The notes beneath the pieces were generated by a model, which worked only from the letters and a program-made list of their open reading frames with translations, was not told the DNA's origin and did not search any database. A stretch of 64,000 bases of DNA from Kushneria aurantia DSM 21353 (GTDB lineage Bacteria; Pseudomonadota; Gammaproteobacteria; Pseudomonadales; Halomonadaceae): positions 124,001-188,000 of the forward strand of contig NZ_KB907865.1 in NCBI RefSeq assembly GCF_000382245.1. The letters run 5' to 3'. Shown one piece after another: positions 34,788 through 44,135 of this stretch (within the stretch, counting starts at the first letter, position 1; the number at the start of each line of letters is the position of its first letter). The position numbers were made by a program, and so were the translations under genes.

Positions 34788-35315
34788 TCAAAATTCCGGG
34801 TCCCAGTCGACCACCAGCTGGCCGGCCTCGAGGTCGACGCGGCGAATCACGTCGTCGGGGACGAAGGGCAAAAGCCGCTCGCGATCCTCGCCGCGCACCA
34901 CCAGCACGTCATTGGCACCGGTTTCGAACAGGTACTCGACCCGCCCCAGCGCCACGCCATCCAGGGTGATGACCGCCAGCCCTTCCAGCTGATACCAGTA
35001 GTACTCGCCCGCTTCCAGCCGCGGCAGCTCGGCGGTTTCGAGCAGTATGGTGGCACTTGCCAGCTGCTCGGCCGCTTCGCGGCTATCAACCCCTTCCAAC
35101 CGGGCAATAAGCCCCTTGCCGTGGCGCTGACCACCCACAAGACGCAGCCTTTTGCACTCGCCCTGCTGCTCGATCAGCCAGTAGTCGTAGTCGAGAATGC
35201 CCTCGATCGGGCTGGTCCATGAGTAGACGCGCAGCCAACCCTTCACGCCGTGTGGGCTGGTCAACTGCCCCAGCACCACCTGGTCGTTCGACCGCGCTGA
35301 AGATGAAGAGCTCAT
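34788..35315 (-). CDS. rimM: Ribosome maturation factor RimM
   Basis: A 175-residue 16S processing factor that binds protein S19 during 30S head assembly. The N-terminal RimM barrel ([20 protein letters not shown]) and C-terminal PRC barrel ([39 protein letters not shown]) are both complete. It sits 31 bases after rpsP and 10 before trmD, the standard order. Confidence 0.95.
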   Translation of the reverse strand: MSSSSSARSNDQVVLGQLTSPHGVKGWLRVYSWTSPIEGILDYDYWLIEQQGECKRLRLVGGQRHGKGLIARLEGVDSREAAEQLASATILLETAELPRLEAGEYYWYQLEGLAVITLDGVALGRVEYLFETGANDVLVVRGEDRERLLPFVPDDVIRRVDLEAGQLVVDWDPEF

Positions 35316-35346
35316 GCGCTACTCACTGACCGGATCGGCTTCGGTC

Positions 35347-35607
35347 TCAGGCGGAAGCGGTCTGCTGCTTGCGCGCAAAACGCACCAGCTCGGCGACGCG
35401 GTCGGAAAGCTGAGCGCCGTGCGACTGCCAGTGCTCAATGCGTTCCAGATCGATACGCAGACGCTCCTGCTGACCGCGCGCCACCGGGTTGAAAAAGCCC
35501 ACCTGCTCGAGGAAGCTGCCGTCGCGCTTGGTGCGCGAATCGGTGACGTGAAGATGGTAAAAGGGACGCTTCTTGGCGCCGGCACGTGCCAGACGAATGG
35601 TTACCAT
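35347..35607 (-). CDS. rpsP: 30S ribosomal protein S16
   Basis: An 86-residue ribosomal protein: [20 protein letters not shown], then [20 protein letters not shown]. It is the first gene of the rpsP-rimM-trmD-rplS operon. The 216-base gap to ffh contains a strong hairpin 33-58 bases upstream of the start. Confidence 0.96.
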   Translation of the reverse strand: MVTIRLARAGAKKRPFYHLHVTDSRTKRDGSFLEQVGFFNPVARGQQERLRIDLERIEHWQSHGAQLSDRVAELVRFARKQQTASA

Positions 35608-35639
35608 GGCGTTGACAATCCTTGAGTTGAAATGGTGCC

Positions 35640-35665
35640 GCGCCTTTCCGTAACCGGAAAGGCGC
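35640..35665 (-). promoter_or_regulatory. Perfect hairpin in the rpsP leader
   Basis: GCGCCTTTCCG (35640-35650) pairs exactly with CGGAAAGGCGC (35655-35665), an 11-bp stem with a 4-base loop. It ends 33 bases upstream of the rpsP start codon and is about 160 bases after the ffh stop codon. No T tract follows on the minus strand. It could be an ffh terminator remnant, an mRNA stabiliser, or a feedback site for a ribosomal protein. Confidence 0.5.
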
Positions 35666-35823
35666 GACGAAACCGGATTCAGGCCGCGAGCATTGCCCCA
35701 TCGCGTTGTGCCACGACCGCGATATGCTGATCATCGGGTCGGCACTGTACGCGGGCACCCGCCGCAAAGACGCAGCATTCTACGCCAATTGACAGCTTTT
35801 GGAAACTACCGGACGGCAGGCGT

Positions 35824-37248
35824 TCAGCGTCGCCGGGAGCGACCGCCGCCCATGCCCCCCATACCGCCGGGACCACCCATTCCCCCGGGGCCGCCCATAC
35901 CGCCACCGCCCATCATCGCGCTCATGCCGCGCATCATGTTCTGCATGCCGCCTTTCTTGCCCATCTTCTTCATCATTTTCTGCATCTGCTTGTGCTGCTT
36001 GAGCAGACGATTGAGATCGGGAACCTGGGTACCGGAGCCGGCACAGATGCGGCGCTTGCGCGAGCCGTTGATAAGATCGGGTTTGCGACGCTCCTTCGGT
36101 GTCATCGAGTTGATCATCGCCTCGAGCTTGCCGAACTCCTTCTCGCTGGCCTGCCCCTGGGCCATTTCGGCCATCTGCCCCATGCCGGGCAGCTTCTCCA
36201 GCATGCCGCCCATGCCGCCCATGCTCTTGAGCTGCTGAAGCTGATCGCGGAAATCCTCCAGATCGAAGCTCTCGCCCTTCTTGATCTTTTTATTAAGCTG
36301 GTCGGCCTTCTGGCGGTCGACCTTGCGCTCGGCCTCCTCGATCAGGCTGAGCACATCCCCCATACCGAGGATGCGCGAGGCGATGCGGTCGGGGTGAAAG
36401 GGCTCCAGCGCGTCGGTCTTCTCGCCCATGCCGAGAAACTTGATCGGCTTGCCGGTGATGTGACGCACCGACAGTGCCGCACCGCCGCGCGAATCGCCGT
36501 CCGCCTTGGTCAGGATCACGCCGGTCAGCGGCAGCGCATCATGGAAGGCGCGCGCCGTGGTGGCGGCGTCCTGGCCGGTCATGGCATCGACCACGAACAG
36601 CGTCTCCTGCGGCGCAATAGCGCGATGCAGGTCGCTGATCTCGCCCATCATGGTGTCGTCGATGTGCAGGCGGCCGGCGGTATCGACCAGCACCACGTCG
36701 AAGAACTGAATGCGGGCGTGGCGAATCGCCGCCTCGGCGATAGCCACCGGCTGCTGCTCGCTGGTGGAGGGGAAGAACTCGACGCCCACTTCCGAGGCCA
36801 GCGTCTCGAGCTGATCGATCGCCGCCGGACGGTAGACGTCCGCCGACACCACCAGCACTTTCTTTTTCTCCCGCTCGCGCAGAAAGCGCGCCAGCTTGGC
36901 CACCGAGGTGGTCTTGCCGGCACCCTGCAGGCCGGCCATCAGGATGATCGAGGGGGTCTGCCTGAGCTCGAGGGGCACGTTGCCCTCGCCCATGGTGGCC
37001 TCGAGTTCCTGCTGGACGATCTTGACGAACTGCTGACCCGGCGACAGGCTTTTCGACACCTCCTGGCCAACGGCGCGCTCGCGCACGCGCTCGACGAAGT
37101 CCTTCACCACCGACAGCGAGACATCGGCCTCCAGCAGTGCACGGCGGACTTCACGCAGGGTATCCTTGATGTTCTCTTCGGTCAGACGCGCCTGGCCGGT
37201 TACCGACCTGAGCGTGTGCGAGAGACGATCTGACAGGCTATCAAACAT
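35824..37248 (-). CDS. ffh: Signal recognition particle protein Ffh
   Basis: A 474-residue GTPase that, with 4.5S RNA, targets membrane proteins to the Sec translocon. The N domain leads to the G domain, with G1 GLQGAGKTTSVAKL near residues 106-119, then DTAGRLHIDD and TKADGDSRGGAAL. The M domain is methionine-rich with the RNA-binding TPKERRKPDLINGSRKRRI. The tail is a long Gly-Met-Pro repeat (GGGGMGGPGGMGG...) ending RSRRR. ATG 37248 gives the standard start MFDSLSDRLS. The upstream -10 element is described separately. Confidence 0.96.
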   Translation of the reverse strand: MFDSLSDRLSHTLRSVTGQARLTEENIKDTLREVRRALLEADVSLSVVKDFVERVRERAVGQEVSKSLSPGQQFVKIVQQELEATMGEGNVPLELRQTPSIILMAGLQGAGKTTSVAKLARFLREREKKKVLVVSADVYRPAAIDQLETLASEVGVEFFPSTSEQQPVAIAEAAIRHARIQFFDVVLVDTAGRLHIDDTMMGEISDLHRAIAPQETLFVVDAMTGQDAATTARAFHDALPLTGVILTKADGDSRGGAALSVRHITGKPIKFLGMGEKTDALEPFHPDRIASRILGMGDVLSLIEEAERKVDRQKADQLNKKIKKGESFDLEDFRDQLQQLKSMGGMGGMLEKLPGMGQMAEMAQGQASEKEFGKLEAMINSMTPKERRKPDLINGSRKRRICAGSGTQVPDLNRLLKQHKQMQKMMKKMGKKGGMQNMMRGMSAMMGGGGMGGPGGMGGPGGMGGMGGGRSRRR

Positions 37249-37352
37249 GGGCTTCTCCACGGGAGCGGCGGCGCGTCCGGCAGGCAACGAATGCCTGTGC
37301 CATGCGCTGAAAGCCGTGCTCCTGAACCGATGGCGGGAAAATAATGGGCACT

Positions 37353-37358
37353 ATTATA
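37353..37358 (-). promoter_or_regulatory. Consensus -10 element upstream of ffh
   Basis: A perfect TATAAT on the minus strand lies about 105 bases upstream of the ffh start; the -35 region is poor (TGCATG at 17 bases). On the other strand TATAGT (37437-37442) is a candidate -10 for the divergent cytochrome assembly gene. The gap 37249-37539 holds no other gene. Confidence 0.4.
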
Positions 37359-37539
37359 ACGTTTCAGGGCACCACCATGCATCCGCTCTCCCCGCCCCGC
37401 GCTCGCGCGCCGGTTTCAGTCGGCAGCGGCTGCCGTTATAGTAGGCCATGCTGACGCGCGCATGACTGTCGCGTCGCCCTGTCATGGTCGTCCGTCGTAG
37501 CGGGCAGGACGACCCTGCCGAACGGACTTCCGGTTATTG

Positions 37540-38319
37540 ATGCTCACGCTTTTATTCGCGCTGGCCGCAGTCGTGCTCTACTGCGTGGCCGCGCTGCGCC
37601 AGATGCTGGCCCTGACTCGACACCTGCCGGTACGCAACACCCCGGTACGCATCGCCGGCGGGCTGGCCGTGCTGTGCCACGCGCTGGTCGTCTGGCACGC
37701 CGTCGACACCACCGTCGGCTTTAATCTCGGCTTCAGCGAAATCGCCTCGCTGGTATTCTGCGCGATTACCGCACTACTGCTGGGCGTCAGCCTGTTCAAA
37801 CCGGTACTGCCGGCCGCTGCCGGCTTTTTTCCGCTGGCGGCGCTGAGCGTGATCGCCACCGTCGGCCTGCCGGACCCGAGCATCGAATACGGTTTCACCC
37901 CCGGCATTCTGATCCACGTGGCCACCTCGGTGCTGGCCTACGCGCTGCTGCTCATCGCCGCCGGTCAGGCAATCCTGGTCGCCATTCAGACCCACGCTCT
38001 CAAGCACAATCGCATCCGCGGCGTGATCCAGGTGCTGCCGCCGTTGACCGCCATGGAGCGGCTGATGTTCGACCTGATCCGCTATGGCACCGGCGTGCTG
38101 ACCGTTTCCATCCTCAGCGGCCTCATCTTCATCGACAATATTTTCGCCCCGCAAATGGCGCCCAAGTCAGTGCTGTCACTGTGCGCCTGGGTACTCTTCA
38201 CCCTGCTTTTATGGGGGCGCTATCGGCGTGGCTGGCGCGGTCCCATGGCGGTGCGCTGGACACTGGCCGCGGTAGTGGTACTGATCATGGCCTGGTTCGG
38301 CACCCGGCTGCTGCTGTAG
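37540..38319 (+). CDS. CcsA/YpjD-type cytochrome c assembly membrane protein
   Basis: A 259-residue protein with about eight membrane helices. HVATSVLAYALLLIAAGQAI in the middle and GLIFIDNIFAP near the C-terminus match the CcmC/CcsA-like YpjD proteins commonly found opposite ffh in gammaproteobacteria. Two conserved His (in CHALVVWHAVD and IHVATS) may ligate heme. The exact role is not proven: the name comes from homology to cytochrome c maturation proteins. The start is ATG 37540; TTG 37537 directly before it is also possible. Confidence 0.82.
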   Translation: MLTLLFALAAVVLYCVAALRQMLALTRHLPVRNTPVRIAGGLAVLCHALVVWHAVDTTVGFNLGFSEIASLVFCAITALLLGVSLFKPVLPAAAGFFPLAALSVIATVGLPDPSIEYGFTPGILIHVATSVLAYALLLIAAGQAILVAIQTHALKHNRIRGVIQVLPPLTAMERLMFDLIRYGTGVLTVSILSGLIFIDNIFAPQMAPKSVLSLCAWVLFTLLLWGRYRRGWRGPMAVRWTLAAVVVLIMAWFGTRLLL

Positions 38320-38391
38320 GACTCGCCTACACTTGCCCCGGCACCTGTTTACTGCAAGAGTTCGATAACCGATATCGAGGATCCGATACCC

Positions 38392-39690
38392 TTGAGCAAT
38401 GACACTCCCCTTGGGCTGATGTTCGGCCTGCTCGTGCTGCTCATCATCATATCCGCCTTCTTCTCCAGTTCGGAGACCGGCATGATGTCGATCAACCGCT
38501 ACCGGTTGAAGCATCAGGCCAACACCGGTCAGCGCAGCGCGCGGCGCGTATTGCGCATGCTGTCACGCCCCGACCGTCTGATCGGCGTGATTCTGATCGG
38601 CAACAACTTTGCCAACAACCTGGCGGCGTCGATCGCCACTCTGATCGCGATCCACTTCTTTGGCGAGGTCTCCGGCCCGGCGATCGCCACTGCGCTGCTG
38701 ACGCTGGTGGTACTGATCTTCGCCGAGGTAACCCCCAAGACGCTGGCCGCGCTACGACCGGATCGCATTGCCCTGCCCGCCTCGGTCATTCTGGAACCGC
38801 TGCTGCGCGCGCTCTATCCGCTGGTGTGGCTGGTCAACGGCATCTCCAACAATCTGCTGCGACTGGTCGGGGTGCGTGAAATCGACGGCAGCACCTCACA
38901 TCTGACCCGCGATGAACTGCGTACCGTGGTCCACGAGGCGGGCACCATGATTCCGCGCCGCCACCAGACCATGCTGCTGTCGATCCTCGATCTGGAAAAC
39001 GTCACCGTCAACGACATCATGGTGCCCCGCCACGAAATCGTGGGACTGGATCTCGAGGATGACATCGACACCCTGATCGATGTCATGCGTACCAGCCAGC
39101 ACACTCGTGTGCCGGTCTATCGGGGCGACGTCAACAACATCATCGGCATCCTCCATCTGCGCAACTCGGCGCGCATCCTGTCGCAGTCCAGCGTCAGCAA
39201 GGCGTCGATCGTTCAGGAGGCACGCGAGCCCTACTTCATTCCCGAGTCGACGCCGCTGCATACCCAGATGCTCAACTTTCAGCAGCAGAAACGGCGTATC
39301 GGCATCGTGGTCGACGAATACGGCGACGTGGAGGGCCTGGTGACGCTGGAGGATATCCTCGAGGAGATCGTCGGCGAGTTCACCACCGATATTGCCGACA
39401 GCCATCAGGAGATTCACACCCGGGAGGATGGCAGCTACATCATCGGCGGCACCGCCAATATCCGCGAGATCAACAAGGTGCTGGGCTGGCAGCTGCCCAC
39501 GGCCGGCCCCAAGACCCTCAACGGCCTGATCCTCGAGCATCTCGAATCCTTCCCCGACGCCCCCGCCAGCCTCGAAATCGGCCCGGTACGGATGGAGATC
39601 CTCGATATGAAGGAAAATCTGATCACCTCGACACGCTGCTGGCAGCCGGTCCGGCGCGGTTCGCGACGTGGCGAGGGCGACAGGAGCTGA
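38392..39690 (+). CDS. CNNM/CBS-domain (YfjD, HlyC/CorC family) membrane protein
   Basis: A 432-residue protein. The N-terminal DUF21 membrane domain has four helices (GLMFGLLVLLIIISAFFSSS, MMSINRYRL). It is followed by two CBS domains (about residues 200-330, DIMVPRHEIVGLDLEDD, RIGIVVDEYGDVEGLVTLED) and a CorC/HlyC C-terminal domain (GGTANIREINKVLGWQLP). Homologs bind adenosine nucleotides in the CBS pair and are implicated in magnesium or cobalt efflux. The start is TTG 38392, with GAGG 12 bases upstream. Its place after the YpjD-type gene is conserved in relatives. Confidence 0.9.
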   Translation: MSNDTPLGLMFGLLVLLIIISAFFSSSETGMMSINRYRLKHQANTGQRSARRVLRMLSRPDRLIGVILIGNNFANNLAASIATLIAIHFFGEVSGPAIATALLTLVVLIFAEVTPKTLAALRPDRIALPASVILEPLLRALYPLVWLVNGISNNLLRLVGVREIDGSTSHLTRDELRTVVHEAGTMIPRRHQTMLLSILDLENVTVNDIMVPRHEIVGLDLEDDIDTLIDVMRTSQHTRVPVYRGDVNNIIGILHLRNSARILSQSSVSKASIVQEAREPYFIPESTPLHTQMLNFQQQKRRIGIVVDEYGDVEGLVTLEDILEEIVGEFTTDIADSHQEIHTREDGSYIIGGTANIREINKVLGWQLPTAGPKTLNGLILEHLESFPDAPASLEIGPVRMEILDMKENLITSTRCWQPVRRGSRRGEGDRS

Positions 39691-39765
39691 CAGCGCCTTT
39701 GGGACTGGCTTAAGCCTTCGCTGTTAGGCTTTACGTCTCCGCGATAATCCTGTCGAGGACACGTC

Positions 39766-40140
39766 ATGACAGCTCCCCTTCACAACCGCTCGGCGCGGCA
39801 TGCGGTATCTGCCGGAATGCGCCACCGCTGGCGTATCGCCATCGCTGTGCTGCTGGTCGCCTCGGTGCCGGCCATGCAGGCGTATGGCTGCGAAGAGAGC
39901 CGCGACAACGTCAGCCAGGATGACGTCCTGCAGATGACCGAAAACGGGCGCATCGAGCCCTTTGGCCGGATTCTCGAAAAGGCCCACGCGCGTATCGAGG
40001 GCAAACTGCTGGAAGCCAAGCTCGACTGTATCGACCATCGCTATGTTTACGAAATCGATATGCTCGCTCATGATGGACAGATCAGGGCGCTGAAATTCGA
40101 TGCCGTTACCGGCCGGCACCTGGACCTTGCAGAAGATTGA
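39766..40140 (+). CDS. Exported PepSY-domain protein
   Basis: A 124-residue protein. A basic N-terminus and hydrophobic segment ([19 protein letters not shown]) form a signal peptide. The PepSY fold follows: [41 protein letters not shown] Cys directly after the signal region does not form a clean lipobox. It is 10 bases upstream of a response regulator and kinase, so it may modulate the sensor in the periplasm. The sequence runs into the regulator's ribosome binding site. Confidence 0.82.
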   Translation: MTAPLHNRSARHAVSAGMRHRWRIAIAVLLVASVPAMQAYGCEESRDNVSQDDVLQMTENGRIEPFGRILEKAHARIEGKLLEAKLDCIDHRYVYEIDMLAHDGQIRALKFDAVTGRHLDLAED

Positions 40141-40150
40141 GGAAAATACC

Positions 40151-40831
40151 ATGCGGCTGCTACTGATCGAAGACAATGTCCCGCTGGCGGACGAGTTGAC
40201 CGCACTCTTTACCCAGCACGGCTACGCCGTCGACTGGTGCACCGATGGCCGTGACGCCGCCGTCATGGCCACCAGCGAACCCTTCGATGTGATCGTGCTC
40301 GACCTGGGTCTGCCGGGCCGACCGGGGCTGACGCTGCTCGAGCAGTGGCGCGCCGACGGTCTCGATATTCCCATCCTGATTCTGACCGCCCGCTCCAGCT
40401 GGAGCGAGCGCATTACCGGTCTGCGTGCCGGCGCCGATGACTATCTGCCCAAGCCCTTCCACCCCGACGAGCTGATTCTACGCCTGCAGGCACTGGTGCG
40501 TCGCCGCCATGGGCAACGCCCCTCGCCGACCATTTCGGTCGCCGGCGTGGTGCTGGATGAAAACGGCCAGAGCGCCTGGCGCGCATCCAACGAAACACCG
40601 GTCAATCTGACTCGCGCCGAGTTCGCCATCCTGCGCTATCTGATGCTGCATCCCGACCATGTGATCGCCAAGGACCGGCTGCTCGATCACCTCTACGACA
40701 GTGAGCACGACCGCAACCCCAACGTGGTCGAGGTGCATATCAACCATCTTCGTCAGAAACTGGGGCGCGGCGTCATCGTCACTCAGCGCGGTCAGGGCTA
40801 CCGCTTCGGCGGGGACGCCACCGCCGCCTGA
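40151..40831 (+). CDS. OmpR-family response regulator
   Basis: A 226-residue two-component regulator. The receiver domain has the acidic pair at EDN, phospho-acceptor Asp51 ([10 protein letters not shown]) and Lys101 (DDYLPKPF). The DNA-binding winged helix includes [20 protein letters not shown] and [15 protein letters not shown]. It resembles QseB/PhoP. GAGGA lies about 8 bases before ATG 40151. Its stop codon overlaps the kinase start (TGATG), so the two are translated together. Confidence 0.92.
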   Translation: MRLLLIEDNVPLADELTALFTQHGYAVDWCTDGRDAAVMATSEPFDVIVLDLGLPGRPGLTLLEQWRADGLDIPILILTARSSWSERITGLRAGADDYLPKPFHPDELILRLQALVRRRHGQRPSPTISVAGVVLDENGQSAWRASNETPVNLTRAEFAILRYLMLHPDHVIAKDRLLDHLYDSEHDRNPNVVEVHINHLRQKLGRGVIVTQRGQGYRFGGDATAA

Positions 40832-42144
40832 TGTCGCTCACTCGCCGTCTCGATCTGGGGCTGCTCGCCTCGGTACTGGTCGTCATGCTGCTGCTGGCCC
40901 ACGGCAGCGTGGTGCTGTTTGACCAGGTGATGCGCGACTATCTGACCGAGCGTCTGCGCGAAGACGCCGAGAGTCTCGCCACCCTGCCGGTAAACAGCAA
41001 TAACGAGGTGCAGATCGACCCGCTGCGCCTGCGCGCCTCCTTCAATCAGGTCTACTCGGGCCAGTATTTCGTCATCGATATCGACGATGACATCCACCTG
41101 CGCTCGCGCTCGCTGTGGGACTATCGCCTCAAGCCGGCGAGCGGCGATACCGCTCAGATTCGCCGCGGACCCGAGGGGCAGTCACTGCTGGTCTGGACCG
41201 GCCGCTACCACCGCGGCGACCACCACTTCACCATCACCACCGCGCTCGACTACAGCTCCGTCACCCGGCGACTCGACTGGCTGCGACTGTGCATCTGGGC
41301 GCTGGGCGGCGTGATGGCGATTCTGCTGGTATTCATCCAGCGCCGTGTGATCCGACTCGGTCTCAAACCACTGGGGCGGCTACAGCGCGAACTGGCGCAG
41401 CTCCACGAGGGGCGACGCATGGCGCTGGAGACCCGCGTACCGGACGAGATCGCGCCCTTCGTCGCGGAGCTCAATCATCAGCTGGGACGCATCGAGCAGG
41501 TGCTCAACCGCTCCCGCGACGGCATCGCCAACCTCAGCCACGCCCTCAAGACGCCACTGTCGGTAATGGAGGCGCAGCTGGCGCGGCGCGAGCTGGAGCA
41601 GTTCCCGGATCTGCGCAACTCCCTGCACGCCCGCCTTGACGACATTCACCGGCTGGTGGAACGCGAGCTGCAGCGCGCCCGGCTGGATACCGGCGAGGTC
41701 TCCCCGGCGGCGCGCTTTCGCCCCGCTACTGACCTCGCGCCGCTGATCGAAACGCTGCGCGAAATCTATCCCGACATCACCTTCGTCGACGACAGCGCCG
41801 AGCTACCGTCGCTGCCGTGGGATCGCGACGAGATGCTGGAGGTACTCGGCAATCTGCTCGACAACGCCGGCAAGTGGGCCGCCAGTCTGGCAAGGCTGAC
41901 ACTCGCCAGGGAGGATGAGTGGCTGGTCATGACGGTCGAGGATGACGGCCCCGGCATCCCGGCCGAAAAACGCAGCCACGTCATGGGGCGCGGCACACGG
42001 CTGGACGAGCAGGTCAGCGGACACGGGCTGGGACTGGGGATCGTCGAGCAGATCGTGCAGCACTACGGCGGCCGGCTGCGCCTGGAGGATAGCGCGCTGG
42101 GCGGGCTGATGGTCACCGTCGAGCTGCCGATAAGCGGCGATTGA
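40831..42144 (+). CDS. Two-component sensor histidine kinase
   Basis: A 437-residue inner-membrane kinase. Helix 1 spans about residues 9-30, a periplasmic sensor domain runs to about 150, and helix 2 is 152-170. A HAMP-like linker follows (LGLKPLGRLQRELAQL). The phosphorylated His is residue 237 (NLSHALKTPLSV), the N box has Asn345 (GNLLDNAGKWA), and the G boxes are DDGPGIP and GHGLGLGIV. It is the partner of the regulator before it. The QseC/PhoQ-like architecture is clear but the signal is unknown; the PepSY protein may be part of sensing. Confidence 0.92.
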   Translation: MSLTRRLDLGLLASVLVVMLLLAHGSVVLFDQVMRDYLTERLREDAESLATLPVNSNNEVQIDPLRLRASFNQVYSGQYFVIDIDDDIHLRSRSLWDYRLKPASGDTAQIRRGPEGQSLLVWTGRYHRGDHHFTITTALDYSSVTRRLDWLRLCIWALGGVMAILLVFIQRRVIRLGLKPLGRLQRELAQLHEGRRMALETRVPDEIAPFVAELNHQLGRIEQVLNRSRDGIANLSHALKTPLSVMEAQLARRELEQFPDLRNSLHARLDDIHRLVERELQRARLDTGEVSPAARFRPATDLAPLIETLREIYPDITFVDDSAELPSLPWDRDEMLEVLGNLLDNAGKWAASLARLTLAREDEWLVMTVEDDGPGIPAEKRSHVMGRGTRLDEQVSGHGLGLGIVEQIVQHYGGRLRLEDSALGGLMVTVELPISGD

Positions 42145-42188
42145 GAAGGCGTTGACGGAGGAACCCGGACAACAGCGTGAGGAGCCGT

Positions 42189-44135
42189 CTAGCGGTGATC
42201 GTTCTCGCCCGTTCGTTCGTCATCCGGCGCTTCAGCACTGACCGGACTGTTCTGCGCCTGGCCATCAATGCTCGCCTTGAGCGCCATCACACTGGCCTGC
42301 AGCGTCTCTCGACTCGCCTCGTCGGCAGACAGGGGCTGGGCAAAGGCCAGACAGACCCGCGCGCGAAAGCGATGCGGCAGACTTCGGAAGGCCCCCTTGC
42401 CATAGCGTGACGACCAGGAGCCCCACAGCCCGGAGAGCGCCGCGGGCACCACCGGCACCGGGTCGCGCCGGATGATCAACTCGATGCCACGGCGAAACTC
42501 CTTGGTGCGGCCGTCGCGGGTCAGCCGTCCCTCGGGGAACAGCATGACCACCTCGCCGTTGCCCAGCGCCTCGCTGACCAGGTCCAGCGCTCGCCTCATC
42601 CCCTTGGGATCGCGACGCTCGGAGGCCACCGGAATGGCGCCGGCCATGCGAAAGAACCAGTGCAGCCAGGGCGATTCGTAGATCGGCTTGTCCATCAGAA
42701 AACGCAGCGGCCGCGGACTGGCACCCCCCATGACCAGCGCGTCCATGAAGCTGACGTGATTGCAGACCACGATCGCCGGCCCTTCACGGGGAATATTGTC
42801 GAGCCCGCTGATACGCAGCCGATACCACAGGTGCACCAGCACGAAGATGCTGATGCGCATCATGGCACGCGGTACCAGTAGCGCGCAGACCAGCGCCGTG
42901 GCCAGCGAGATGCCAGCGAGCGCGGTGAAAAAACTGCTCAGTGAGATATCCAGGATGCCGATCAGCAGCATGCCAAACAGCGCCGACAGCACCATGAAAA
43001 GCGCATTGAGCACATTGTTGGCGGCGATCATGCGTGCCCGCTGCGTCTCCTCGCTGCGCACCTGGATCAGGGTGTAGAGCGGAATGATATAGAGCCCGCC
43101 GCCGATACCGATCAGCACCAGATCCGTCAGCATCCACCAGAAGCGCGGCATGGCGATCAGGTCGAGGAGCGTGTTGGCCGTGCCGGCGAAGGTCGGATGG
43201 GCGGCGAAGTCGAAGCCCGCCAGTGCCAGCAGCAGACCGCCGATCGGCACCAGACCGATCTCCAGCCGCCCGGCGGAGAGGTGCGCGCAGATCAGCGAGC
43301 CCAGCCCCACGCCCACCGCGAAGGCGGCCAGCAGGGCGGTCACCGCATCGGCCTGACCGCGCATCACTTCGGCGGCCCACAGCGGCAGTTGGGTCAGATA
43401 GCTCGCTCCCAGAAACCAGAACATGCTGATCCCCAGCAGAGTGCGAAACAGCACCGGCGAGCGCCACGCATCGCGCAACACGCGGAAAGAGCCGCTAAGC
43501 GGCTGCCAGCGCACCGAACCACCCGCCAGTGCCGGCGCCGAGGGCACCAGAGTGGACGCTGCCAGCCCCAGCAGCGACACGCCTACCAGCACCGAGGCGA
43601 TAATCCAGCGCGCCTGGACGCCCCCGATGGCGGCCAGTGCCCCGGCCCCCAGAGTGCCCAGCAGTATGGCGAGAAAGGTGCCCATCTCGACCCAGGCGTT
43701 GGCGCGCACCAGCTCGGTACGCGGTACGTGCTGCGGCAAAATGGCGTATTTGACCGGACCAAAAAGCGCCGACTGGGTGCCCATCAAAAACAGAAGCCCC
43801 AGCAGCAGCGCATAGGCGTTGAACAGCAGCGCAGCGGTAGCGGCGATCATGGTCGCCAGCTCCAGCAGCTTGAGGCCAATGATCAGACTGCGCTTGTTGC
43901 GATGGTCAGCGAGCTGACCGCCCCAGGCGGAGAACAGCAGGTAGGGCAGAATGAAAAGCGCCGCGGCCAGATTGTTGACCAACCCGGCGTCCCAGCCCAG
44001 CTGCGGTACCGCCACAAAGGTGATCAGCAGCAGCAGGACATTCTTGAAGACGTTGTCGTTGAAGGCCCCCAGCGCCTGGGTCCAGAAAAAGGGCGCGAAA
44101 CAGCGGCTGCGAATCAGGTGACGCTCGGCGCTCAA
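42189..44135 (-). CDS. Fused MFS (LplT-like) transporter and PlsC-type acyltransferase
   Basis: A 648-residue two-part membrane protein. The first about 420 residues are a 12-helix MFS transporter resembling the lysophospholipid flippase LplT (FWTQALGAFNDNVFKN). The C-terminal third is a glycerolipid acyltransferase with NHVSFMDAL (the catalytic HxxxxD) and LFPEGRLTRDG. Together they are expected to bring in lysophospholipids and re-acylate them. It overlaps the TetR gene by ATGA, so expression is coupled. It converges with the kinase gene. Confidence 0.9.
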   Translation of the reverse strand: MSAERHLIRSRCFAPFFWTQALGAFNDNVFKNVLLLLITFVAVPQLGWDAGLVNNLAAALFILPYLLFSAWGGQLADHRNKRSLIIGLKLLELATMIAATAALLFNAYALLLGLLFLMGTQSALFGPVKYAILPQHVPRTELVRANAWVEMGTFLAILLGTLGAGALAAIGGVQARWIIASVLVGVSLLGLAASTLVPSAPALAGGSVRWQPLSGSFRVLRDAWRSPVLFRTLLGISMFWFLGASYLTQLPLWAAEVMRGQADAVTALLAAFAVGVGLGSLICAHLSAGRLEIGLVPIGGLLLALAGFDFAAHPTFAGTANTLLDLIAMPRFWWMLTDLVLIGIGGGLYIIPLYTLIQVRSEETQRARMIAANNVLNALFMVLSALFGMLLIGILDISLSSFFTALAGISLATALVCALLVPRAMMRISIFVLVHLWYRLRISGLDNIPREGPAIVVCNHVSFMDALVMGGASPRPLRFLMDKPIYESPWLHWFFRMAGAIPVASERRDPKGMRRALDLVSEALGNGEVVMLFPEGRLTRDGRTKEFRRGIELIIRRDPVPVVPAALSGLWGSWSSRYGKGAFRSLPHRFRARVCLAFAQPLSADEASRETLQASVMALKASIDGQAQNSPVSAEAPDDERTGENDHR

